Virus record (IMG/VR): IMGVR_UViG_3300024359_000029
Coordinates: 1-28,434 of that record
Direction: 5' to 3' (one strand)
Length of the DNA: 28,434 bases
Source: a virus
The notes beneath the pieces were generated by a model. It saw nothing but the letters and a program-made list of their open reading frames with translations. It had not been told where the DNA came from and made no database searches. A program made the translations under genes and the position numbers. Below are positions 21,651 to 27,842 of the stretch, piece by piece; position 1 is the first letter of the stretch, and each line of letters begins with the position of its first letter.

Positions 21651-21827
21651 ATGAAACAAATAGTATTTAAAAATGGATACACCTTTGATATTACTAAAGA
21701 AGCAGCGAACACTTTAAAAAATGAAATAATAAGAGGTTGTAGTAAAAATCAAGTTCTTGTTAGAGGTAATAATGAATTAGATTTTATGATAAACATTGAT
21801 GAAGTGATTTTGATAAAAGATATTTAA
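21651..21827 (+). CDS. Small hypothetical protein
   Basis: A 58-residue frame starting at ATG 21651, 6 bp after the GAF-like gene. It reads as a compact small protein of the form strand-helix-strand (MKQIVFKNGYTFDITKEAAN ... VILIKDI). It could be a YopX-like or generic phage orphan. Start context 'AAAGCTATG' resembles the contexts of the next two genes (AAGATAAGCTATGA), which supports translation of all three. Confidence 0.55.
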   Translation: MKQIVFKNGYTFDITKEAANTLKNEIIRGCSKNQVLVRGNNELDFMINIDEVILIKDI

Positions 21828-21843
21828 TTTATTAAGATAAGCT

Positions 21844-22011
21844 ATGAATGAACAAGATATAAAATTAGCTATTTTAAACATATTGAGCTTTATTTTAAGT
21901 TTCTCTAATGTTGAAATGACACTAAAAATAATATTACTTATTGTTTCAATAACGTACACCTTAATAAAAATCAATCAATCTCTAAAAAATAATAAAAAAG
22001 ATAAGCTATGA
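21844..22011 (+). CDS. Small membrane protein, holin candidate
   Basis: A 55-residue frame with two hydrophobic stretches (about 9-20, AILNILSFILSF, and 28-43, KIILLIVSITYTLIKI) and a lysine-rich, polar C-terminus (NNKKDKL). Size and layout fit a small class II-type holin. It overlaps the endolysin gene as ATGA (stop 22009-22011, start 22008), the classic holin-endolysin coupling. A second candidate with two membrane helices is at 22462-22953, so the two may share or divide the holin role. Confidence 0.55.
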   Translation: MNEQDIKLAILNILSFILSFSNVEMTLKIILLIVSITYTLIKINQSLKNNKKDKL

Positions 22012-22340
22012 CTCGTTATTTTAAAGAATTAGATAATTTAGATAAGATGGATAAAACTTTCTTATTAAGATTAGATGAAGCAAGAGAAAGAGCAGGAATA
22101 CCATTTATAATTAATTCAGCATATAGAACACCTGAACATAATGCTAAAATAGGTGGTAAGCCTAATTCAAGCCATTTAAAAGGACTTGCAGTAGATATTA
22201 GTGTTACTAATAGTAGACAACGTTTTGTTATATTAGAATCTCTTATAAAGGTTGGTTTTAATAGAATAGGTATTGCAGATACATTTATTCACGTAGATTT
22301 AGATAAAGAGAAATCTGAAAAAGTTGTTTGGACTTATTAA
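22008..22340 (+). CDS. Endolysin, M15-type peptidase
   Basis: The protein has 110 residues, about the full length of a single catalytic domain of the M15_3 family (D-Ala-D-Ala carboxypeptidase / L-Ala-D-Glu endopeptidase type). Motifs: 'INSAYRTPEHNAKIGG' (35-50), SHLKGLAVDI with zinc ligands His56 and Asp63, and FIHVD with His95. It cuts peptide cross-links of peptidoglycan to free progeny. No signal peptide or cell-wall-binding domain is present, so it needs a holin; candidates stand directly before and after. The start overlaps the preceding small membrane gene by 4 bp. Confidence 0.88.
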   Translation: MTRYFKELDNLDKMDKTFLLRLDEARERAGIPFIINSAYRTPEHNAKIGGKPNSSHLKGLAVDISVTNSRQRFVILESLIKVGFNRIGIADTFIHVDLDKEKSEKVVWTY

Positions 22341-22351
22341 CGAGTGTAAAT

Positions 22352-22432
22352 TATACGTCTATACATACAATAAGTGTAAAAAAGCTAACATTATACGCTT
22401 ATACATATAATAAAGATAGAAAAAACTAACAT
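22352..22432. repeat. Contiguous 40/41-bp imperfect tandem repeat
   Basis: Unit 1 is 22352-22391 and unit 2 is 22392-22432. Both start TATACG, continue TATACATA.AATAA and end CTAACAT. The spacing is head-to-tail with no gap. Directly after them is a perfect 7-bp tandem repeat, ATATCGC (22435-22441 and 22442-22448). The block fills the 121-bp gap between endolysin and the second holin-like gene. It is too short and too divergent for a CRISPR array. It may be a regulatory or recombination site. Confidence 0.7.
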
Positions 22433-22461
22433 TAATATCGCATATCGCAATACACAATAAA

Positions 22462-22953
22462 ATGGAAAACAATAACCCTAAATTAAGAAAAAATGGTGGT
22501 AAAGGAACTTTCTTTGGTAACTTATGGAGAAGTGTTGTAAAAAACAATATTCCTTTAGGTGATACTATTATTGATGCTATTGACAAGAAAGATGTTGGTA
22601 AAATATTTGAATCTATTACTAATGATGTTCAATTAACAGAAGAACAAAAAGAAATACTATTAGCTAACTTAAAACAAGACGTTACTGAAATGGAAGAAGT
22701 AACAAAACGTTGGCAATCTGATATGTTATCTGATAGTTGGTGGAGTAAGAATATAAGACCTTTAAGCCTTGCTTTTTTAACTTTAGCATTATTCCTATAT
22801 ATTATATTAGATAGTTCATTAGAAGGCTTTAAAATAAACGAAGCGTGGATAGATTTATTGTCTTCTTTATTATTATTAGTCTATGGAGGTTATTATGGTG
22901 CAAGAGCAGTTGAAAAAGTAACTCACATCAAAAATAATAGAAATATGAAGTAA
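22462..22953 (+). CDS. Holin-like membrane protein (3TM holin type)
   Basis: The protein has 163 residues. A soluble, charged N-terminal part of about 95 residues with a helical 'QLTEEQKEILLANLKQDVTE' is followed by 'RWQSDMLSDSWWSKNIRPL', a signature leading into two membrane helices (about 98-117 and 129-148). The short C-terminus is basic (HIKNNRNMK). This is the arrangement of the gene-transfer-agent/3TM holin group found in Bacteroidota phages. It would form or assist membrane holes that release the endolysin made from the gene before it. Alternatively it acts as an inner-membrane partner of the small holin candidate at 21844. Confidence 0.7.
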   Translation: MENNNPKLRKNGGKGTFFGNLWRSVVKNNIPLGDTIIDAIDKKDVGKIFESITNDVQLTEEQKEILLANLKQDVTEMEEVTKRWQSDMLSDSWWSKNIRPLSLAFLTLALFLYIILDSSLEGFKINEAWIDLLSSLLLLVYGGYYGARAVEKVTHIKNNRNMK

Positions 22954-22969
22954 AAAAAATAATCAAATT

Positions 22970-23365
22970 ATGAAGTCAGAAGAAATAAAGCCTAATGATG
23001 GTAGAAAGAATAACAGTAGAAAGAAATCTATACCTTTAAGTAAAGTACCAGATAGAGATAGGAGTAATGTTCCTGCAAAGAATTACGCTAAGAAGAAGAG
23101 AACTAAACAGTATGCTAAGAAAGCGTTAAAGAATGTTTTTGGTAGTGAAGTTAATGCTTTTGAAGAAGTAGCTAAGAGAGCAAAGAAAACAGGTAATTAC
23201 AATATGTATAAGATGTTGTTTGACTATGCTTATGATGATGAAAAAGATGTTAAACCTGTTGCTAATAATGCACCTGTAATTAATTTCTTTGGTAATAGTA
23301 ATCCTAAGTTAGAAGAAAAGACTATTGATGTAGAACATAAAGACGTTGATGATGAAGAATCTTAG
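22970..23365 (+). CDS. terS: Terminase small subunit
   Basis: The protein has 131 residues. It lies just before the large terminase gene and overlaps it by about 17 bp. It has a basic N-terminal half (many Lys and Arg, about 1-55) and a helical middle ('ALKNVFGSEVNAFEEVAKRA' then NYNMYKMLFDYAYD). The C-terminus is acidic (IDVEHKDVDDEES), suited to contacting the large subunit. The shape fits a small terminase that binds the packaging site and loads the motor. The call rests mainly on position and composition since small terminases are poorly conserved. Confidence 0.7.
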   Translation: MKSEEIKPNDGRKNNSRKKSIPLSKVPDRDRSNVPAKNYAKKKRTKQYAKKALKNVFGSEVNAFEEVAKRAKKTGNYNMYKMLFDYAYDDEKDVKPVANNAPVINFFGNSNPKLEEKTIDVEHKDVDDEES

Positions 23366-24563
23366 TATTCACGAAAAGTATCAGCCATTATTTAATAGTG
23401 ATAGTAGGTATTATATCGTAACAGGTGGTCGTGGTTCGGGAAAGTCTTTTGGTGTTGCTTTAAGATTGTTAATGCTTACTTATGAAACAGGTCATAAAGT
23501 ATTATTTACACGATATACAATGACTTCTGCACATACTTCTATTATACCAGAGTTTGTTGAAAAGATAGATTTATTAGGTAAGAACAAAGACTTTAGGATT
23601 ACTAAAGATGAAATAATGAATCTAACAACAGGTTCTTCTATTATATTTAAAGGTATTAGAACAAGTAGTGGTAACCAAACAGCAGCACTTAAATCACTTA
23701 ATGGTATTACTACCTTTGTAGTAGATGAGGCAGAAGAGTTAGATGATGAAGAAACTTTTGATAAAATAGACTTATCTGTAAGAGCAATAACTAAACAAAA
23801 CAGAGTTATATTAATACTAAACCCTGCAACTAAAGAGCATTGGATATACAAAAGGTTTTTTAGAGATGCTTTAGTTAAAGATGGTAGTAATTTAACAAAG
23901 AAAGGTGTTACTTACATACACACTACTTATAAAGACAATAAATCTAATTTACCAGAATCTTTCTTACAGACTATTTATAAGACTAAAAGAAATAATCCAA
24001 GTAAATACTTACACCAAATATTAGGTGGTTGGAAAGAGCGTGCAGAAGGGGTTATTATAAAGAACTGGAGAACAGGCGTTTTTATGGATAGAGAGTTAAT
24101 GTGCTATGGGCAAGATTTTGGTTTTAGTTTAGATGATACAACGTTAGTTAAAGTTTCTGTAGATGTACCTAATAGACAGTTATGGGTAAAGCAATGTTAT
24201 AATAAACCTAACTTATCTACAAGTGAAATTATAAGACTAAACAAGGCTTATGCTAAATCTGATTTAATTATTTGTGATAACTCTGAACCAAGATTAATTA
24301 GAGAACTAAAGAATAGTGGTTTAAATATGAAGCCTACTGTTAAAAAGACTGGTAGTATATTAAGTGGTATAGCTTTAATACAAGACTATGAATGGATTAT
24401 AGATAAAGATAGTATTGATGTTATTAAAGAAGTAAACAATTACGCTTGGAAGGATAAAAACACAGTTCCTATTGACAAATTTAACCACTACATTGACGCT
24501 ATAAGATACGCTATGCAGTTTCTTGTTCAGGGCAAAAGTTCAGGTGTATACCATATTAAATAG
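23349..24563 (+). CDS. terL: Terminase large subunit
   Basis: The protein has 404 residues from ATG 23349 (23352 is equally possible; an upstream TTG is less likely). ATPase: Walker A GGRGSGKS at 26-33, Walker B in 'TTFVVDEAEELDDEETF' near 130-146, and a coupling motif region near 'VILILNPATKEHWIYKRFF'. Nuclease: 'YGQDFGFSLDDTTLVKV' with the first acidic residue, LIICDNSEPRLIREL in the middle, and 'FNHYIDAIRYAMQFL' with the last acidic residue. It cuts concatemers and drives DNA into the prohead through the portal. Its place at the far end of the structural block, after lysis genes, is unusual. It is followed by an HNH homing endonuclease. Confidence 0.93.
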   Translation: MMKNLSIHEKYQPLFNSDSRYYIVTGGRGSGKSFGVALRLLMLTYETGHKVLFTRYTMTSAHTSIIPEFVEKIDLLGKNKDFRITKDEIMNLTTGSSIIFKGIRTSSGNQTAALKSLNGITTFVVDEAEELDDEETFDKIDLSVRAITKQNRVILILNPATKEHWIYKRFFRDALVKDGSNLTKKGVTYIHTTYKDNKSNLPESFLQTIYKTKRNNPSKYLHQILGGWKERAEGVIIKNWRTGVFMDRELMCYGQDFGFSLDDTTLVKVSVDVPNRQLWVKQCYNKPNLSTSEIIRLNKAYAKSDLIICDNSEPRLIRELKNSGLNMKPTVKKTGSILSGIALIQDYEWIIDKDSIDVIKEVNNYAWKDKNTVPIDKFNHYIDAIRYAMQFLVQGKSSGVYHIK

Positions 24564-24581
24564 TATTTAAATTATTTTTTG

Positions 24582-24589
24582 TATATTTG
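24582..24589 (+). promoter_or_regulatory. Bacteroidota -7 element before the HNH nuclease gene
   Basis: TATATTTG ends 4 bp before the ATG at 24594, giving an almost leaderless transcript, as with the GIY-YIG gene at 15061. The upstream bases ATTTTTTG resemble those before 25918. No clear TTG at -33. Confidence 0.6.
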
Positions 24590-24593
24590 CTTT

Positions 24594-25181
24594 ATGAAAA
24601 AATTATGTAAATATTGTGGCGAAGAGAAACCTATTACTCAGTTCAATAAAAAGAAAAATGGGAAGTACGGTGTGTCGTCTAAGTGTAAACCTTGCTTTAG
24701 TGAATATTATAAGTCCTACTACAACAAAAACAAGAAATCTAAAATTAATTCAGTAAAAAACTACTACAACAATAACAAGGATTCAGTTTTAAAATATAAG
24801 AAGGAGTATTATGTTGAAAATAGGGAGCTTCTTATTAGAAAAGCATCAGATAGAAAAGAATTTAAGAGAAAGACAAGTGGGTTTCATAGGATGAAGTATA
24901 ATCTTAGAAAAAGAACATCTTCGGCTTTTAAGGTTAATTACTGGACTAAAAAAAGTAGTAATTCTAAAATGCTTGGGTGTTCCTATAATGAAGCTAAATC
25001 TTACTTAGAAAGTAAGTTTGTTGATGGAATGAATTGGGATAACTATGGAGAATGGCATATAGACCATATAAAACCTTTATGTTCTGCTGAAACTAAAGAA
25101 GATTTGATAAAACTATGTCACTACACTAATTTACAGCCTTTATGGGCAAAAGATAATTTATCTAAAGGTGGTAAATATTAG
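24594..25181 (+). CDS. HNH homing endonuclease with N-terminal zinc ribbon
   Basis: Started at ATG 24594 the protein has 195 residues; an upstream ATG at 24579 would place the promoter element inside the coding region. The N-terminus holds a zinc-binding site: Cys5-x2-Cys8 and Cys31-x2-Cys34 around GEEKPITQF. The middle is a basic, tyrosine- and asparagine-rich linker typical of mobile nucleases. The C-terminus has the HNH-type catalytic region: 'YGEWHIDHIKPL' (His155, Asp157, His158), then 'TNLQPLWAKDNLSKGG' with Asn179 and Asn188. It stands 30 bp after the terminase gene. No intron boundaries are seen, so it is free-standing. Confidence 0.85.
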   Translation: MKKLCKYCGEEKPITQFNKKKNGKYGVSSKCKPCFSEYYKSYYNKNKKSKINSVKNYYNNNKDSVLKYKKEYYVENRELLIRKASDRKEFKRKTSGFHRMKYNLRKRTSSAFKVNYWTKKSSNSKMLGCSYNEAKSYLESKFVDGMNWDNYGEWHIDHIKPLCSAETKEDLIKLCHYTNLQPLWAKDNLSKGGKY

Positions 25182-25193
25182 ATAGCTAAGTGA

Positions 25194-25361
25194 AACCCTC
25201 TCAAAAAGGGTTGAACGTATTAAACTTTTCTTAAACACTAAAAAAATAAATATATCTCTTTTTTTTAAATAGCACCTTTTCCAATTCCACTTTGCGTTAT
25301 CAATCACTTGACGACCCTCTTTGGGGAGGTCGTCTGCGTTAGACTACTTAATAGTAGTTCT
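25194..25361. other. Structured intergenic block beside the terminase genes; candidate packaging (cos/pac) site
   Basis: Three hairpins occur in 170 bp of otherwise non-coding DNA. AACCCT/AGGGTT (25194-25199 with 25207-25212), GACGACC/GGTCGTC (25310-25316 with 25328-25334, with additional CTC pairing inside) and ACTACT/AGTAGT (25343-25348 with 25353-25358). The middle one is the most G+C-rich element of the neighbourhood and is flanked by a direct repeat, TGCGTTA (25293-25299 and 25335-25341). None is followed by a T-run, so they are not classic terminators. A symmetric G+C-rich site flanked by repeats near terminase genes fits a packaging site; structured RNA is the alternative. Confidence 0.4.
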
Positions 25362-25421
25362 AAAACAAAAATAAGCAAATTTAAACCAAAAGTTTTATTT
25401 ATGCAAGACTTATTTTAAAAA

Positions 25422-25453
25422 GTTATTAACAATATTTCTATGTTATTAACAAT
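25422..25453. repeat. 12-bp direct repeat upstream of the early promoter
   Basis: GTTATTAACAAT occurs at 25422-25433 and 25442-25453, exactly 20 bp apart (two helical turns), ending 1 bp before the -33 element of the promoter. The near-palindromic core GTTATTAAC suggests a dimer-binding site. It is a good candidate operator for a repressor or activator. Confidence 0.55.
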
Positions 25454-25454
25454 C

Positions 25455-25484
25455 TTGTTTATTAAATTATTTTTATTATATTTG
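25455..25484 (+). promoter_or_regulatory. Bacteroidota house-keeping promoter of the rightward early operon
   Basis: TTG (25455-25457), exactly 19 bp, then TATATTTG (25477-25484) match the -33/-7 consensus perfectly. The transcript should start near 25490, 10-14 bp before the ATG at 25504. Same spacing as the leftward early promoter at 3544-3573. Confidence 0.85.
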
Positions 25485-25503
25485 CATTATAAAATTAATA
25501 ATT

Positions 25504-25857
25504 ATGATAGCAACATTAAGAAAACTTACAAGAAAGTCTACGTTAAAAGTAGGTAAACACAAAGACCTTACAGTACAAAGAGTATTGGATTTAGGCAAGA
25601 AGAAGGATTTAGTATATTTATACTTTAATACGTCTAATATGACGTTTATGGATGATATATTAGATGAACTTAGGATAACAGAGGAATTTAGAATAAGTAA
25701 ACCAAGTAAGAGTAGAAGTGCTTATAATAACTTTCTTAATGAATCTTATTACTACACTAATAAAAACAACAGAGGTTATGGTTCAGATAAACTGATTAAA
25801 AGAAAAGAAACTCTTAGCAAGTCTGTGTTAAAGTTTAAAAATCAGAAATTTATTTAA
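25504..25857 (+). CDS. Conserved-looking hypothetical early protein
   Basis: The protein has 117 residues, basic. It starts 'MIATLRKLTRKSTLKVGKHK' and continues 'DLTVQRVLDLGKKKDLVYLYFN', then a 'MTFMDDILDELRI' helix. I have the impression of a short protein common in early regions of Bacteroidota phages, but no function is known to me. It is the first gene after the strong early promoter and is followed by a 60-bp gap with a weaker promoter-like TATATTGC (25888-25895). Confidence 0.6.
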   Translation: MIATLRKLTRKSTLKVGKHKDLTVQRVLDLGKKKDLVYLYFNTSNMTFMDDILDELRITEEFRISKPSKSRSAYNNFLNESYYYTNKNNRGYGSDKLIKRKETLSKSVLKFKNQKFI

Positions 25858-25917
25858 AATAATTGTAGATAATTAAAATATTTTTTGTATATTGCGACAA
25901 ATTAAATCAATTAAAAT

Positions 25918-26262
25918 ATGCCAATTAATAGTAGAAATAAAGGAAATAAATACGAAAGAGATATAGCTAAGGAGTTTAGAGATATGGGATTTGTTGATTG
26001 CAAGACCTCCAGATATGAGAGTAAGATGCTTGATGATATGAAAGTAGACTTAACCAATACAGGCATCTTTAACGTACAACTAAAGCACGTTGAGAAATTA
26101 GGTACTTATCATAAGATATTAGATTCAATGCCTAAAGACAATAACTACAACGTTATATTCCATAAAAGAAATAGATTAGGTGAAGTAGTTGTTATGACGA
26201 AAGAAGATTTTTATGATATATTACAAATGTTAATTAATACAGATATAGTAAATGTTAGATAA
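25918..26262 (+). CDS. PD-(D/E)XK nuclease, Holliday-junction-resolvase-like
   Basis: The protein has 114 residues. 'SRNKGNKYERDIAKEFRDMG' near the N-terminus carries the helix with Glu13; 'VDLTNTGIFNVQLKH' gives Asp44 and the Q-x-K pair (Gln54, Lys56), the E...D...QxK pattern of archaeal-type resolvases and restriction-like nucleases. The rest, 'NNYNVIFHKRNRLGEVVVMT', completes a small alpha/beta fold. It would resolve branched DNA during replication or packaging. A weak promoter-like element lies 23-30 bp upstream. It overlaps the sigma factor gene by 11 bp. Confidence 0.7.
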   Translation: MPINSRNKGNKYERDIAKEFRDMGFVDCKTSRYESKMLDDMKVDLTNTGIFNVQLKHVEKLGTYHKILDSMPKDNNYNVIFHKRNRLGEVVVMTKEDFYDILQMLINTDIVNVR

Positions 26263-26821
26263 GGTAGCTAAATTACACAGTCTTTGGATTAAATGTTGCA
26301 TTAACTTTGGTTGCAATTATCAAGACGCACAGGATATAGTACAGGAGATGTACTTAAAGATTTCTAAAATAGAGAATAAGGATAAGTTTAAATATGGTGA
26401 AGATGGTATAAATAAATACTATATTTATATGACTTTAAAAAACTTGTTTATAGACATTAAGAGAAAGAAACTATTAGCTGATTCTTTATTGCTTAATGAT
26501 GAATTAGATTTACCAGAAGATGTTAATTACGACTATGCAAGAGATACAGCATTAGAGGACATTATCAATGATATAAGAAAGGATTTATCTAAGAAAGACC
26601 AATTTGTACAAAAGTTATTTGAATTGTATTATAGAGTACCTATTAATAGTAATGTATCTTATTTCTCTAAAGAAAAGCTATCTCAACAGAAGATATCTGA
26701 TGACGCTAATGTAACAAAGTATTCTGTATCTGAGAAGTTAAAGAAACTAAAGAAGGAATTAAGAGAAAAATACAAGGAAAATATAGAGGACTTTTTCAAT
26801 GGCGATTATGATAAACTGTAA
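26252..26821 (+). CDS. Sigma-70 family (ECF-like) RNA polymerase sigma factor
   Basis: The protein has 189 residues. Region 2 is clear: 'NYQDAQDIVQEMYLKISK' (about 22-39), with the D-A-x-D-I-V-Q-E signature of region 2.2 that grips the polymerase clamp, then 'YYIYMTLKNLFIDIKRKK' (56-73), the helix that reads the -10 element. The C-terminus has a region 4-like helix-turn-helix (about 142-168, with KLSQQKISDDANVTKYSVSE). There is no region 1 or 3, as in ECF factors. It lies in the early operon, so it should appear before the structural genes are read. It is the natural candidate for recognising the CGTTAYA-type elements before those genes. Coding overlaps both neighbours (11 and 23 bp). Confidence 0.8.
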   Translation: MLDKVAKLHSLWIKCCINFGCNYQDAQDIVQEMYLKISKIENKDKFKYGEDGINKYYIYMTLKNLFIDIKRKKLLADSLLLNDELDLPEDVNYDYARDTALEDIINDIRKDLSKKDQFVQKLFELYYRVPINSNVSYFSKEKLSQQKISDDANVTKYSVSEKLKKLKKELREKYKENIEDFFNGDYDKL

Positions 26822-27038
26822 AGAAGTTAGAGATTGCTGGATTAATGGTATATTTATATCACCAACAGCAATTAACAGTATGCAAGACGTAAGAATAGAT
26901 GTTTACAACATAGAGAACGGAAGGCTGGTAACAAGAAGAAAAGGTACTACAATCTTTAAGCAAAAGACTAAGAAAGAGAAAGAAAAGATTTACGAAACAA
27001 TATTAGAAGCATATAAACATTATTATAACAAATTATGA
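26799..27038 (+). CDS. Hypothetical early protein
   Basis: The protein has 79 residues (a second ATG at 26808 could also be the start). It is small and basic, with 'CKEVRDCWINGIFISPTAIN' and a lysine-rich helix near the C-terminus. No family recognised. It overlaps the sigma factor by 23 bp and the next gene by 4 bp, so it may be co-translated with the factor. An anti-sigma or co-factor role is possible only by position. Confidence 0.55.
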   Translation: MAIMINCKEVRDCWINGIFISPTAINSMQDVRIDVYNIENGRLVTRRKGTTIFKQKTKKEKEKIYETILEAYKHYYNKL

Positions 27039-27514
27039 AAAAAGACAAGTATTACAAAGATTTAGAAGAAAAAGGTTATTACGATAGTATAGACAAGCGT
27101 TCTAAAGACTACAGAGAGTATAAGGAATGGAAAGCTAAATTCCAAGAGAAAGAAGAGGTAGGTTTAGGTGATGTAGTAGAGAAGATTACTAAAGCTACTG
27201 GTATTAAGAAAGTTGTAGAAGCTGTTACAGAAGTGTTAGATGCTGATTGTGGATGCGAAGAACGTAAAGAAAAGTTAAACAAATATACTGCTTGGGGTAG
27301 AAGAAGGTTAAACTGTATCTCTGAAGAAGATTATAACTGGTATGTTTCAGGGAACATTAAGAAAAAGTCCAGATGGAAGTTTAATGAGGTAGAAAGATTA
27401 GTTTCTGTTTACAATAGTATATTTAATACTAAAATAAAACCAAGTAGTTGTTCTTCTTGTATAAAAAGCTACCAAGAGAACTTAAATAAGTACATAGAAA
27501 TTTATAACAGTTAA
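27035..27514 (+). CDS. Conserved Bacteroidota-phage protein with DCGCEER motif
   Basis: The protein has 159 residues. It contains 'GLGDVVEKITKATGIKKVVE' followed by VTEVLDADCGCEERKEKLNK, a stretch that I associate with a very common but uncharacterised early protein of Bacteroidota phages. The DCGC and a later CSSC (about 147-150) give four cysteines that may hold a metal. The N-terminus is highly charged (YREYKEWKAKFQEKEE). Set between the sigma factor region and the exonuclease gene. No function can be named. Confidence 0.65.
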   Translation: MKKDKYYKDLEEKGYYDSIDKRSKDYREYKEWKAKFQEKEEVGLGDVVEKITKATGIKKVVEAVTEVLDADCGCEERKEKLNKYTAWGRRRLNCISEEDYNWYVSGNIKKKSRWKFNEVERLVSVYNSIFNTKIKPSSCSSCIKSYQENLNKYIEIYNS

Positions 27515-27518
27515 GATA

Positions 27519-27842
27519 ATGTATCATAAAAGTAAAAGATTAACAAAAAAAGCTAATGAGATTTTTGGTGGTATAGTTAAAAATGCTTACATTAGTTTGT
27601 CTGATATATCAGAAATAGAGGATAGAGATATACTTATTTTTACAGTTGAGAAAAATTGTGATACAATTACAGATATTGAAAGTAGATGTGGCAGAAGTGA
27701 AGATAGTTTTGAAGTAGAAGGCGACACGATTGCCTTACAATTCTTTAATGATTCTCTTGTTGAATTTCACGTTAGCGAATGGCTAACAATTAGTTCTATA
27801 AAATTAAAAAAAATAAAGAAAGGAGGTAAGTTATCAGACTAA
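27519..27842 (+). CDS. Hypothetical early protein
   Basis: The protein has 107 residues, with alternating strands ('DISEIEDRDILIFTVEKNCD', 'SFEVEGDTIALQFFNDSLVE') suggesting a small beta barrel or split fold, and a lysine-rich end. No family recognised. Its last codons overlap the ribosome binding site and first codons of the exonuclease gene. If the base at 27835 were G in place of C, its stop would be TGA at 27834-27836 and would form an ATGA overlap with the next gene, which seems to be the original state. Confidence 0.6.
   Translation: MYHKSKRLTKKANEIFGGIVKNAYISLSDISEIEDRDILIFTVEKNCDTITDIESRCGRSEDSFEVEGDTIALQFFNDSLVEFHVSEWLTISSIKLKKIKKGGKLSD
27819..27835 (+). promoter_or_regulatory. Perfect ribosome binding site before an ATC start
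   Basis: AAAGGAGGT (27819-27827) is a full Shine-Dalgarno sequence; GGAGG is followed by 6 bases and then ATC (27833-27835). It is the only strong Shine-Dalgarno I found before a gene in this window; the other genes have A-rich leaders. The spacing is ideal for initiation at ATC. Confidence 0.7.

Noticed and set aside
21777-21974. Minus-strand 65-residue frame
   Set aside because: Antisense to two small plus-strand genes that are tightly coupled to their neighbours.
22352-22432. Possible CRISPR array
   Set aside because: Only two imperfect, directly adjoining units with no spacer between them.
27800-27842. Frameshift fusing the 107-residue gene to the exonuclease
   Set aside because: The exonuclease frame has a stop at 27827-27829 and the codons after it (AAG TTA TCA) are not slippery; a separate start at ATC with its own ribosome binding site explains the layout better.
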